Below, in pieces: positions 7,105 to 14,350 of a stretch of 64,000 nt of DNA. Source of the stretch: Allobosea sp. BK604 (GTDB taxonomy: Bacteria; Pseudomonadota; Alphaproteobacteria; Rhizobiales; Beijerinckiaceae). The stretch covers positions 124,001-188,000 of the forward strand of contig NZ_SLZF01000006.1 of NCBI RefSeq assembly GCF_004341515.1, given 5' to 3'. The notes under the pieces were generated by a model. That model did not search any database and was not told the DNA's origin. It was given only the letters and a program-made list of their open reading frames with translations. The position numbers were made by a program, and so were the translations under genes. The first letter of the stretch is position 1. Every line of letters starts with the position of its first letter.

Positions 7105-7799
7105 GCGGGCTGTCCGACATCGTGATGCGCATGATGGATGCCGGCTGCGATCGGCAGCTCATCGCCGACATGCTCGACTATGTCGACCAGCGCATTGCCG
7201 GCGCGCAGGCGGCTGAGGTTGTCCCTTCGAAAGGGGCTGAGCGGACTAGGCGGTGGCGTGAGAAGCAGAAAGCGTCACAGAACGTCACATGTGACGTTAC
7301 CAGTGACGTCACGGGTGACGTTTCGGCTGAAACACTTCCTTCCCCCGATGTCCCCCCTTTTCCTTCCCCCAAACCCCCTTCGCATAACCCCCCCTTACCC
7401 CCCATCCAACACGACACTGCCGCGGGCGAGTTCGCGCTGACCGGCGAAATCCTGCCCCCATCGCCAAGCCCAACCACAGCCAAGGCCAGAGCGTCGCCGT
7501 CTCGGGGAACGAGGCTGCCGGCCGATTGGCGGCCTGAGCCTAACGAGATCGAATTTGGCCGAAGCGTGGGATTGACCGATGACCAAATCGAGAGAACAGC
7601 AGACGAGTTTCGAGACTATTGGGTCGGCGTCCCGGGCAATCGTGGCGTCAAGCTCGACTGGGCAGCTACCTTCCGCAATCGGATACGGCAAACCGCTGAT
7701 CGCCTCCGCCGCGCTGGCGGCAATGCGGCCAGCGGACACGGATCGCCGGGTGGCGGTCGCCTTGGAGCGTATCAGCGGGCGGCAGCCCGTTATTCGTAG
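7101..7799 (+). CDS. Phage replication initiator-like protein
   Basis: A 232-residue protein with three parts: an N-terminal domain with an Arg-rich segment (RTRRWREKQK, about residues 50-60), a low-complexity Pro/Ser linker (about residues 60-135) and a compact C-terminal domain beginning RLPADWRPEPNEIEFGRSVG. That C-terminal pattern, with DWAATFRNRIRQ, is common in phage replication organiser (lambda O or DnaT-like) proteins. An iteron-like cluster lies inside the gene, as ori lies inside lambda O. Assignment is inference from architecture and place. Confidence 0.55.
   Translation: MSGLSDIVMRMMDAGCDRQLIADMLDYVDQRIAGAQAAEVVPSKGAERTRRWREKQKASQNVTCDVTSDVTGDVSAETLPSPDVPPFPSPKPPSHNPPLPPIQHDTAAGEFALTGEILPPSPSPTTAKARASPSRGTRLPADWRPEPNEIEFGRSVGLTDDQIERTADEFRDYWVGVPGNRGVKLDWAATFRNRIRQTADRLRRAGGNAASGHGSPGGGRLGAYQRAAARYS
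7273..7320. repeat. Iteron-like repeat cluster, candidate phage origin
   Basis: Six copies of GTGACG/CGTCAC in 48 bp: forward at 7291, 7303 and 7315 (12-bp period), reverse at 7273, 7283 and 7307. They form an 18-bp perfect palindrome (7281-7298, AACGTCACATGTGACGTT) and a 10-bp palindrome (7303-7312). A long pyrimidine-rich tract (about 7338-7405) follows. The repeats also encode an xDVT tetrapeptide repeat, so a protein-level explanation is possible. Confidence 0.5.
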
Positions 7800-8580
7800 G
7801 CGGAACCTCTTTCCGGATGACGGCCCGTCCTATTCGGTGCCGGAAAGCTGCTCGTGGGTCTGTCCCGACGACAAGCGCCTGGAAGCGCTCACGATCGTCG
7901 ACGGCTCGCTGCGCAGCGCGCCAGAGGGCGAGATCGTCAAGGCGCTGTACGAGCTGCGCACGCTGACCAGAGGCCGCGTCAACCGCGACCAGAGCGAAGA
8001 CGAGGCTGAGGCCATCATCTGGACCGAGAAGCTGCGCGCCTATCCGGCCGATATCGTGCTCGAGACGCTTCGCAACTGGCCGAACCGCTCTGACGGCCAG
8101 TGGTGGCCGACCTGGCACGATGTGCAGAAGATCGTCGAGGCGGAGACGAGCGCGCGCCGCATGCTGGCCGAGCACATCCGGTCCGGCGCCTGCCTGCCGA
8201 AGCCAAAGGTCGACGAAGAGGTCGAGCGCGACGACAGCCCCGAGGGCATTGCCCGGCGCGAGGCATTCGTCGCCAAGGTGCGCGAGCGCTTCGGCATCAA
8301 ATCGCACAAGGGCGAGTCCGTCGTCGATCGGGAAGCGCTCACCGACACGAAACGCGCCGAGCTCGACGCTGTGGTGACTAGGCAGGCCGAGAGGATTGCC
8401 GCCGAGGGCCTGCCGCAGCTTTCGGCCGAAGCTCTCGGAGCTCTCACGCCGATGATGAGCCGGGCAGAATACGAGGACTACATGTCCGAGCGCAGGGCCA
8501 AGCCGGACATGGATCGGCCACGCAACGACATGGACGAGCGCTTCGACGCGCCGGCCGATGAGCGGGTGGAGGAGCGGTGA
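7723..8580 (+). CDS. Probable replication accessory protein (helicase-loader-like)
   Basis: A 285-residue protein. The central part (about residues 65-150) has a helical domain with WPNRSDGQWWPTWHDVQKIV, a motif seen in phage proteins encoded directly after a replication initiator, where lambda P-type helicase loaders usually lie. The C-terminal third is charged and low in complexity. The ATG at 7723 overlaps the upstream gene by 77 bp; a GTG at 7750 is an alternative. Function is inferred from position only. Confidence 0.5.
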   Translation: MRPADTDRRVAVALERISGRQPVIRRRNLFPDDGPSYSVPESCSWVCPDDKRLEALTIVDGSLRSAPEGEIVKALYELRTLTRGRVNRDQSEDEAEAIIWTEKLRAYPADIVLETLRNWPNRSDGQWWPTWHDVQKIVEAETSARRMLAEHIRSGACLPKPKVDEEVERDDSPEGIARREAFVAKVRERFGIKSHKGESVVDREALTDTKRAELDAVVTRQAERIAAEGLPQLSAEALGALTPMMSRAEYEDYMSERRAKPDMDRPRNDMDERFDAPADERVEER

Positions 8581-8936
8581 TGAACACATGGGCCGCACCG
8601 GGCGTGCGCTGCGTCTGCATCCGCGAGGGTTGGGATGACTTCGTGCAGTTCGGAGACTCGGTAATCCCCGTCCGCGTTCCGATGCACAACGAGGTGCTGA
8701 CGATCCGCGATATGAAGATCGGGGCCGACGCTGATAGCATCTGCGGCGACGACGATGCGCTCTATCTCGGGTTCTGGGAAATCGATCTTGTGCAGGCAGA
8801 TGGGAGTTTGAAGGCGTGCATTCGATGGGATGCCGCGTTCTTCAGGCCGCTCGACGAGCCGAAGACCGACATTGCCGTCTTCACGCAACTGCTGGAGCCC
8901 GCCAAGCGTGAACTGGTGCCAGCCGATGACCGCTGA
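8580..8936 (+). CDS. Hypothetical protein, paralogue of 46909-47340
   Basis: A 118-residue protein opening NTWAAPGVRCVCIREGWDD, with a conserved NEVLTIRDM strand, LGFWEIDLVQADG and FRPL(D/V)EP..DI. A clear relative is encoded in the second island. Composition is that of a small beta-rich soluble protein. It is coupled to the preceding gene by TGATG. Function unknown. Confidence 0.65.
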   Translation: MNTWAAPGVRCVCIREGWDDFVQFGDSVIPVRVPMHNEVLTIRDMKIGADADSICGDDDALYLGFWEIDLVQADGSLKACIRWDAAFFRPLDEPKTDIAVFTQLLEPAKRELVPADDR

Positions 8937-9408
8937 GCCCGTCACCTTCACGACGTACGAGGCCCTGATCGCTATCATGCGCGAAAGGCGCATAGAGCTC
9001 GGTCTCTCCCAGCTCGCAGTAGATGAGATCGCAGGCCTCGCTTCAGGCTATCAAGGCAAGATAGAGGCGAGCTTGACCAACCCGACAGCGAGGAATGCGC
9101 GGTCAATCGGGCGCGAAAGCCAGCCGCTCTTGCTGCGTGCCCTAAAGGGGAAACTGGCATTCATCCCGGATGATCTTGCAGCTTGCAAGACGGGGTATTT
9201 GCCCAGCGATGACAATAGGTTGATCGCGGAATACCAAAAAAAACGGCGCGATAAGATGGCAAAAGCGGCCCGCTCAAAGTGGGCAAAGATGAGCCCGAAG
9301 CAGCGCGCGGCCCACATCAGGAAGATGAACCTCGCGCGTGCCGCCAAGCACCGCAAGGAGAAGGCCGCGACGAAGCGGACGAGGCAGGCAGTGGAGGTGG
9401 TGACGTGA
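8926..9408 (+). CDS. Helix-turn-helix protein with basic C-terminal tail
   Basis: A 160-residue protein. Residues 15-45 (MRERRIELGLSQLAVDEIAG) form an XRE-like HTH; residues about 100-160 are Lys/Arg/Ala-rich, like a nucleic-acid-binding tail. The true start is the ATG inside the end of the previous gene; a longer upstream frame is Ser/Arg-rich shadow. Located near the end of the early operon, it could be a late regulator. Confidence 0.6.
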   Translation: MTAEPVTFTTYEALIAIMRERRIELGLSQLAVDEIAGLASGYQGKIEASLTNPTARNARSIGRESQPLLLRALKGKLAFIPDDLAACKTGYLPSDDNRLIAEYQKKRRDKMAKAARSKWAKMSPKQRAAHIRKMNLARAAKHRKEKAATKRTRQAVEVVT

Positions 9409-9665
9409 GCGAAGACGACGACATCCTGGAGATCAACAGCGCCGACATGGGTGACGATAGCATTCATGGGTCGTTTTACGGCGGCGCTATCTGTCTCACG
9501 ATTGAATCCCCATGGGCCGGCTGTAGCGCCTCGGGCTTTGGCCGGAGCCTTTCGATCAACCTCTCGGCTGAACAAGCGCTCCAGTTTGCCGGGTGGCTGT
9601 CCGCAAAGGCCAACGCCGTTTCCGCCTGTGCGGTGCCGGTCGAGCCCAATCCGGCCAAGCTCTGA
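9405..9665 (+). CDS. Last gene of the rightward early operon, hypothetical
   Basis: An 86-residue protein starting at GTG (GTGA overlap with the previous stop). It contains SLSINLSAEQALQFAGWLSA, which could be a short amphipathic helix after beta strands. The 3' end carries a late-promoter-type box whose bases encode ACAVP. Function unknown. Confidence 0.55.
   Translation: MSEDDDILEINSADMGDDSIHGSFYGGAICLTIESPWAGCSASGFGRSLSINLSAEQALQFAGWLSAKANAVSACAVPVEPNPAKL
9627..9661 (+). promoter_or_regulatory. Late-promoter-type box, copy a
   Basis: TGTGCGGTGC (9627-9636), 19 nt, then hexamer CAAGCT (9656-9661). It lies inside the end of the last early gene, upstream of a terminator. It would drive a transcript through the tRNA-like structure and the small membrane gene at 9968, if the terminator is leaky. 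Confidence 0.55.
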
Positions 9666-9702
9666 CCGCTCGCCCCTCCTTGGGCGTTTCCTCCCTTGAC
9701 TT

Positions 9703-9730
9703 GCCCGGCCTCGTGCCGGGCTTTTCTTTT
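9703..9730 (+). terminator. Rho-independent terminator of the rightward early operon
   Basis: Seven-bp GC stem GCCCGGC / GCCGGGC with a 5-nt loop, followed directly by TTTTCTTTT. It stands 37 bp after the last early gene. Confidence 0.85.
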
Positions 9731-9839
9731 GCCGCGCTGCTGTGGCATGGTCTGCTCAATGCGAGAATTGCCGGATGCGCCGGCACGTCGACTCGGTAAC
9801 CCGCACCCACCAGGGAGAGAGGGCCGAGCGAAGGTCACG

Positions 9840-9898
9840 GGGGATGCCGCGATTGGGCGGCGCTGACGCAATCAGCGGGGTTCAACTCCCTCATCCCC
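9840..9898 (+). ncRNA. Compact tRNA-like cloverleaf
   Basis: A 59-nt segment in a gene-free stretch folds by perfect pairing into a 6-bp outer stem (GGGGAT 9840-9845 with ATCCCC 9893-9898). Inside are a 5-bp arm (9846-9850/9857-9861), a second 5-bp arm (9862-9866/9872-9876) and a short arm (9877-9880/9888-9891) with a 7-nt TTCAACT loop like a tRNA T-loop. The anticodon-position loop has only 5 nt and no CCA follows, so it is not a normal tRNA. It may be a decayed tRNA or a phage structural RNA. Confidence 0.4.
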
Positions 9899-9967
9899 GG
9901 CAAGAGGCGGTCGCTACCCGTCCTCGCAGTTTGACGAGCGCCGCGACCGCGCGCATTATCCGCGGCC

Positions 9968-10195
9968 ATGCGCGCAATCGTCGCCATCGTTGTCTGTCTC
10001 GGCGTCGTCGCCCTCATCGCGATGGGCGTGAATCGCTATGCGGACGATTACGCGCGCGAGCAACGGCTCATCCAGGAGCGCGACGACCTCGCCGCCGAGA
10101 GCCTGCGCTCATTTCGTGAGTTCGAGCGCATGAAGCGCGTCATTCCAGCGTATCGGCCGGACACGAAGCCTCTGCCTGGGCAGCGGGACGCTTAG
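9968..10195 (+). CDS. Small membrane protein
   Basis: A 75-residue protein with an N-terminal hydrophobic helix (about residues 3-21, AIVAIVVCLGVVALIAMG) and a charged helical periplasmic part. The topology resembles a short i-spanin, but a better spanin pair lies next to the endolysin. The 3' end overlaps the convergent regulator gene by 56 bp. No clear ribosome binding site. Confidence 0.5.
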   Translation: MRAIVAIVVCLGVVALIAMGVNRYADDYAREQRLIQERDDLAAESLRSFREFERMKRVIPAYRPDTKPLPGQRDA

Positions 10196-10514
10196 CCCAC
10201 TCGCGGTTCGCATGGTCTGCCTGACGCTGCAGCGTGGCCTTTGACGGGCCGGTGTGTGGCCCAGCCTCGGGCGTGGCCTCGTCTCGAATGCCCAGCCCAT
10301 CAGCCAGGCGCTGCGCCCGCTCTCGCAATTCGATCCAGCGCCGGTGCTCAGCAGCAGCAGGATCTATGCCCGCCTGAGCGCACCATCGCGACACCGTCAT
10401 CTTCGACACCTCGGCGACGAACGCAGCGCCCGTCACGCTCAGCTGCCCGGCCTTGATCTGCCTCAGCACATAGCGCCGCATCAGCTCGTTCCGTTCATCG
10501 CGACGTCTCGACAT
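10140..10514 (-). CDS. Helix-turn-helix protein, candidate regulator of the late boxes
   Basis: A 124-residue basic protein. The HTH is at about residues 15-50 (GQLSVTGAAFVAEVSKMTVS, then RWCAQAGI), similar to phage and transposase-type HTHs; the C-terminal part is charged and helical. It is the only leftward gene between the early and late blocks. Its upstream region holds a 14-bp palindrome, a TTGACA and an inverted copy of the TGTGCGGTGC box found at the phage late promoters. That arrangement suggests an autoregulated late regulator; no direct evidence. Confidence 0.6.
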   Translation of the reverse strand: MSRRRDERNELMRRYVLRQIKAGQLSVTGAAFVAEVSKMTVSRWCAQAGIDPAAAEHRRWIELRERAQRLADGLGIRDEATPEAGPHTGPSKATLQRQADHANREWAKRPAAQAEASCPADTLE

Positions 10515-10517
10515 TGC

Positions 10518-10531
10518 GTTACATCTGTAAC
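10518..10531. promoter_or_regulatory. Palindromic operator before the leftward HTH gene
   Basis: GTTACATCTGTAAC, two perfect 6-bp arms separated by 2 bp, ending 4 bp before the ATG of the gene. It overlies the expected -10 region downstream of TTGACA (minus strand 10549-10544), so binding would repress the gene. Confidence 0.6.
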
Positions 10532-10543
10532 AGTGCGTTTTCG

Positions 10544-10559
10544 TGTCAAGCACCGCACA
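10544..10559 (-). promoter_or_regulatory. Inverted late box and TTGACA upstream of the HTH gene
   Basis: On the minus strand, TGTGCGGTGC (10559-10550) is followed at once by TTGACA (10549-10544). It is the only copy of the box in this orientation and the only one adjoining a consensus -35. The (C/G)A-N3-T hexamer is not present at the usual distance here. Confidence 0.6.
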
Positions 10560-10700
10560 TTGGCGTCCCGTCACCACCCCCATACGCCCATCAAGGCGCA
10601 CCAACGACGATAGCCCAAGCCAGCTAACCACCTGACACGCAACAGCTTTCGGCCGTAGCGTGTCCGCGCCGCGCGCGCGTGCGAGGGGCGCAATCAGCCT

Positions 10701-10735
10701 TGTGCGGTGCCGCCAATCACCACCTGATCCATCTT
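10701..10735 (+). promoter_or_regulatory. Late-promoter-type box, copy b (terminase operon)
   Basis: TGTGCGGTGC (10701-10710), 19 nt, then CATCTT (10730-10735). It lies 83 bp before the first packaging gene and is well placed as the promoter of the terminase block. Confidence 0.65.
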
Positions 10736-10817
10736 CCTCGCGCCCACAGCCTCGCCCGCACGCGTTCTTCTTCTCGATAAGCGCGAAGCGCGCCAGCGAG
10801 CATAGCGAGCGCAGAGA

Positions 10818-11309
10818 ATGGAACCCACTCAGGCGAAGGCTGACCAGAGCAGGACGATCCTCAGGCTGCCTCGCGTACAGCAGTTCATCGAGCTCATCGT
10901 TGCTGGCGAGAAGTTCGACGATGCCGCCAAGACCGCCGGCCTGCGCCTCAAGCGCGCTCGCATGATCATGTCCGATCCAGCTATCCGAAGGCACTACTTC
11001 AGGCAGATGGAGGTGGTTTCGGAGAGCGAACGAGCCCGCAACATTCGGCTGCGCCGGACGCTCCGCGATCGAGGTATGGAGGCTGACGCGCCTGCGGCGC
11101 TCGCGAAGGTCGCGCTTGAGGCTGCGAGGCAGCTCGACGGTGACGACAGGCAGGCCAGCATCACCATCAACGGCAGCAACAACGTCATCGCGGGCTATGT
11201 GGTGAGGCTTCCACCGCCTGGTGAGGGCCCTCGTGCGATCACAAATCGCAGTGCTGAGAGCGATAAGCCCTTGATAAACCACGAGGATGTTACCGATGTT
11301 GAAGGGTAA
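10818..11309 (+). CDS. Probable terminase small subunit
   Basis: A 163-residue protein. An N-terminal HTH-like part (about residues 20-60: QQFIELIVAGEKFDDAAKTA and MIMSDPAIRRHYF) resembles the DNA-recognition domain of small terminases. A central helical oligomerisation-like part follows, and a flexible tail. Position two kb before the large terminase, at the start of the late block, supports the call. Small terminases are poorly conserved, so another DNA-binding protein remains possible. Confidence 0.65.
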   Translation: MEPTQAKADQSRTILRLPRVQQFIELIVAGEKFDDAAKTAGLRLKRARMIMSDPAIRRHYFRQMEVVSESERARNIRLRRTLRDRGMEADAPAALAKVALEAARQLDGDDRQASITINGSNNVIAGYVVRLPPPGEGPRAITNRSAESDKPLINHEDVTDVEG

Positions 11310-11532
11310 CACGCTCGGATCGGGCTCATACCGCAGTGCACAAGGCCGCGCGAGCGAGAGCGCGTTCCGAGGGCCACCCCCTCATTTCCGCGAGCGCATG
11401 CACGAGGCCCGGGGGAGGGAAAATCGGGGCGCCATGGTCCACGTCCTCCTCCACGCACGCAATTTCCCCCTGAAACATGCGGGGTCTGTCCAGATTTTTG
11501 GGCTGTCGAATATTCGGGAGGTTTGGCGATGA
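11296..11532 (+). CDS. Hypothetical protein between terminase genes
   Basis: A 78-residue basic protein. The ATG has a GAGGAT ribosome binding site and overlaps the preceding gene by 14 bp; the stop overlaps the next ATG as ATGA. The C-terminal half (MVHVLLHARNFPLKHAGSVQ) is more protein-like than the Arg/Gly-rich first half. No family recognised. Confidence 0.45.
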   Translation: MLKGNTLGSGSYRSAQGRASESAFRGPPPHFRERMHEARGRENRGAMVHVLLHARNFPLKHAGSVQIFGLSNIREVWR

Positions 11533-11648
11533 AGGTTCGTCTCGACGGCTGGAAGGCTTCGGTCTTCATCGCGGCATTCATCTGGACGCTGTTGAGCGGG
11601 GCGTTTTTCAACGTCGGGCTCGCGCTTGGCTGGGTCCGGTTCTTCTGA
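11529..11648 (+). CDS. 39-residue membrane peptide
   Basis: A short peptide with one hydrophobic helix (SVFIAAFIWTLLSGAFFNVG) flanked by a basic start and ending WVRFF. The start overlaps the upstream stop as ATGA. Too small for a typical holin, but it could be a lysis or membrane-modifying peptide. Confidence 0.5.
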   Translation: MKVRLDGWKASVFIAAFIWTLLSGAFFNVGLALGWVRFF

Positions 11649-11678
11649 TTTTCCGGTGCAGAACGATCGGGGGCTGTG

Positions 11679-11828
11679 ATGGACGAGCGCATTACGGGCG
11701 ATGATGCCCGGATCTTCCAGTACGTGTTTCGCCCGCCGGGTCGGCGTTGGAAGCCGGTTGCGCAGATGCGCGATTGGCGCGGCCGCCTGTGGGTTCTGCA
11801 CCCAACCAAGGGATGGCGCCGGGGATGA
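11679..11828 (+). CDS. Small hypothetical phage protein
   Basis: A 49-residue basic protein (MDERITGDDARIFQYVFRPP start) rich in Trp and Arg, coupled by ATGA to the next gene. Supported by a GGGGG tract before the ATG and by operon structure only. Confidence 0.45.
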   Translation: MDERITGDDARIFQYVFRPPGRRWKPVAQMRDWRGRLWVLHPTKGWRRG

Positions 11829-12085
11829 CAGCGCGCCGCTACATCCACGCAGGCCGCGAGGTCGAGGCGATGCGGTTCGTCGGGAACGGGCCGGATATCG
11901 CGCGCTGGTACGGGCTCGGGTCGCTGGCGATGGGTTCGGGGCTGGCCGGTCGGCTGATGCTGGGCGTGGATGTGGTGGAGGCCGGCGATTGGGTGGTGCG
12001 AGACGTGAACGGTCGGTTCTCGGTGTGGGACCAGGTGACGTTCGCGCATCGGTTCCGGGAGGTGCGGAATGCCAACGTCAACTGA
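11825..12085 (+). CDS. Small hypothetical phage protein
   Basis: An 86-residue protein with beta-rich stretches (MTARRYIHAGREVEAMRFVG; VVEAGDWVVRDVNGRFSVWD), a pattern resembling small phage proteins of unknown function often found before TerL. ATGA overlap at the start. The tail overlaps the next gene by 17 bp. Confidence 0.55.
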   Translation: MTARRYIHAGREVEAMRFVGNGPDIARWYGLGSLAMGSGLAGRLMLGVDVVEAGDWVVRDVNGRFSVWDQVTFAHRFREVRNANVN

Positions 12086-12239
12086 GATGATCCGGCGCAA
12101 GCGCGAGGCGGATGCGTGGGAAGAGCGGATGCAGCGGATTCGGGCGGCAGAGGCGGCGAAGAGGGAATGGCCAGCGCCGTTCGTGCCGCCGGTTGAGCCG
12201 GAGAGCGAGAAGAAGAACGTGGGGGCGGATCGTGGGTAA
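12069..12239 (+). CDS. Small charged protein
   Basis: A 56-residue, highly charged helical peptide (EMIRRKREADAWEERMQRIR) ending in a Pro/Glu/Lys tail. It overlaps genes on both sides by a few bases. Function unknown. Confidence 0.45.
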   Translation: MPTSTEMIRRKREADAWEERMQRIRAAEAAKREWPAPFVPPVEPESEKKNVGADRG

Positions 12240-12327
12240 CGGGTCGAGCTGGCCGTCGAACGTGATCGCGTTCCCGCGGCCGAAGCCGCCCGCGCCGGCG
12301 CCTGGTGGGGATGCGGCGTGTTCGTGA
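12232..12327 (+). CDS. Small Pro-rich peptide
   Basis: A 31-residue frame from GTG (GNGSSWPSNVIAFPRPKPPA) overlapping the previous stop and the next GTG. Only the overlap pattern supports translation. Confidence 0.3.
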   Translation: MGNGSSWPSNVIAFPRPKPPAPAPGGDAACS

Positions 12328-12494
12328 CGCTCAAATGCTCGGCCGATCTGGCGGCCTGGCTTGGCGCTGAGCCCTATCAACCTGGGCTCGGGGTGCCGTC
12401 GGGCTCAATTTTCCTGTTCTGCGAGGACGACGGATCGACATGGTACTGGCCGCTTGATCCGCTGCTCGTCGGCTATATCGAGGTTTCCGGCTGA
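12318..12494 (+). CDS. Small hypothetical phage protein
   Basis: A 58-residue protein starting at GTG (FVTLKCSADLAAWLGAEPYQ), with aromatic residues in its C-terminal half (STWYWPLDPLLVGYI). Its stop overlaps the terminase ATG as TGATG. Function unknown. Confidence 0.45.
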   Translation: MFVTLKCSADLAAWLGAEPYQPGLGVPSGSIFLFCEDDGSTWYWPLDPLLVGYIEVSG

Positions 12495-14350
12495 TGCTCG
12501 AGGAACAGGCCGCCGAAGACGAAGCCCTGCCGCTTCCGCCGACGATCGAGCGTGACGAGCACGGGCGAGTAGCCTATGAGCCGGACGGCGTGACGCTCGG
12601 CGATTTCATGCGCTCCGACGCGCGGGTGCGGATCATCCGCGGCCCGATCCGCTCGGGCACTTCGTCGATGTGCTGCATGGAAATCTGGCGGCGGGCCTGC
12701 GAGCAGGCGCCTGGGCCGGACGGGGCGCGGCGCACGCGCTGGGCGGTGGTGCGCAACACCTATCCCGATTTGCAGCAGTCGACGGTCAAGACCTGGCTGG
12801 CGTGGTTTCCGGAAAATCAGTTCGGCCGGTTCATCTGGTCGAAGCCTATGGTGCACACGATGCGCAAGGGCGATGTCCATTGCGAGGTCGTGTTCATCGC
12901 GCTCGACAAGCCCGAGGACGTTTCGAAGCTGCGTTCGACGGAATGGACGGGCATCTGGTTCAACGAACTGGAGTACATCCCGAAGGAGCTTTTCGACGAG
13001 GCCGAGTCGCGCGCAGGCTATTATCCGGCGGTCAAGGACGGCGGCCCGACGTGGTCCGGCATATTCGGCGACATGAACGCGCCCTCGGAGGACAATTGGG
13101 TCGTCATGATGACCGGCGAGGTGCCGCTGCCTGACGACATGTCGGAAGATGATCGTCGGCAGTATCAGTGGCCGAAAGGCTGGGATTATTTCGTGCAGCC
13201 GACCGGGCTGCTTGAGGTGTTCGGGCCGGACGGCAAGACGGTCGACAGCTACAAGCTGAACCCGAAGGCGGAAAACCTGCGCTGGATCCCGCGCATCAAC
13301 GGTAAGGCGCTCTATCTCGAAACGATCAAGGGCAAGACGAAGCGCTGGATCGACTCGCGCATCATGAACCGGATCACGGCGCCGATTAACGGCACGCCCG
13401 TGTTCCCGATGTTCGTCGAGGAGACCCACGTCGCGAAGGTGCCGCTGCGGTATAACCCGAACTGGCCGCTGCATGTCGGGCTCGACTTCGGCCGGCGCCC
13501 GGCGGCGGTCTTCGGTCAGCTCATCAACGATCGGTGGCAGATCATCGGCGAGCTCTACGGCACCGATCAGGGCGCGACGGTGTTCGCGCCGCGCGTCGGC
13601 CGGTGGATCATCGAAAACTGCCCTGGCCTGCTGGATGGCGGCGACATGCGCGATTTCGAGTCGGCGATACGGCTTGGCCGGCTGAAGCTGCACGGCGATC
13701 CGAAGGGCGCCGACAAGGTCCAGTCCGACGAGTCGACGGCCTATGACGTGTTCCGCGACCACGGGCTGCGCGTCGTGCCGGCGCCGGTTCCGTCGAACAG
13801 CATCAAGACGCGCCTCGACGCGGTCGAGTTCGTGCTGAACGGGATGCGAGACGGCATGCCGCGGTTCCTCATGTCGCCCAACGCGCGACGCCTGAAGATG
13901 GCGATGGCCGGCGGCTACCACTTCAAGAAGGGCGATTTCCAGAAGGTCGAGCCGAACAAGGACGCGAACGGCTATTCGGACGTCGCCGACGCGCTGCAGT
14001 ACCTGATGCTCGGCGGCGGCGAAGGCGGGGCGATGACCGGCCGGTCCCGGCCGGGCGCGACGTCGACCGCTCCGGTTCAGGTCTACAAGGGACGCCGCTC
14101 GCTGCGGCGCGTGCGAGCATGGCAGAGGGCAACACCGATCGCATCGGCGTCGAGCCGGAAATGTGGTTCCTGGTATTCGAGACGAAGGCGCGGCAGCGCT
14201 GGCTCGACTGGATCGCGATGGGCCGGTTCAAGCATGTGTCGGCGATCGGCTGGCTGCCGGATCAGCGGTGCTGGATCCACTACAACGTCAACCTCGGGCG
14301 CACGCATGTATCGGTCATGCCGGACTGCCCCGGCGCGCAGCAGTGTATAG
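12494..14350 (+). CDS. terL: Terminase large subunit with read-through C-terminal extension
   Basis: Packaging motor. ATPase half: P-loop-like RGPIRSGTSS (about residues 47-56), where the usual Lys of GK(S/T) is Thr, and Walker B-like GIWFNELEYIP (about residue 155). Nuclease half: HVGLDFGRRPAAVF (about residue 325), the LLDGGDMRDFES region and YSDVADALQYLM (about residue 495), giving the acidic metal cluster. The conserved protein ends near residue 540. The reading frame then continues 77 residues of Arg/Ser/Gly-rich sequence antiphase to the next gene, because the expected ATGA junction at 14119-14122 reads ATGG. Confidence 0.9.
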   Translation: MLEEQAAEDEALPLPPTIERDEHGRVAYEPDGVTLGDFMRSDARVRIIRGPIRSGTSSMCCMEIWRRACEQAPGPDGARRTRWAVVRNTYPDLQQSTVKTWLAWFPENQFGRFIWSKPMVHTMRKGDVHCEVVFIALDKPEDVSKLRSTEWTGIWFNELEYIPKELFDEAESRAGYYPAVKDGGPTWSGIFGDMNAPSEDNWVVMMTGEVPLPDDMSEDDRRQYQWPKGWDYFVQPTGLLEVFGPDGKTVDSYKLNPKAENLRWIPRINGKALYLETIKGKTKRWIDSRIMNRITAPINGTPVFPMFVEETHVAKVPLRYNPNWPLHVGLDFGRRPAAVFGQLINDRWQIIGELYGTDQGATVFAPRVGRWIIENCPGLLDGGDMRDFESAIRLGRLKLHGDPKGADKVQSDESTAYDVFRDHGLRVVPAPVPSNSIKTRLDAVEFVLNGMRDGMPRFLMSPNARRLKMAMAGGYHFKKGDFQKVEPNKDANGYSDVADALQYLMLGGGEGGAMTGRSRPGATSTAPVQVYKGRRSLRRVRAWQRATPIASASSRKCGSWYSRRRRGSAGSTGSRWAGSSMCRRSAGCRISGAGSTTTSTSGARMYRSCRTAPARSSV

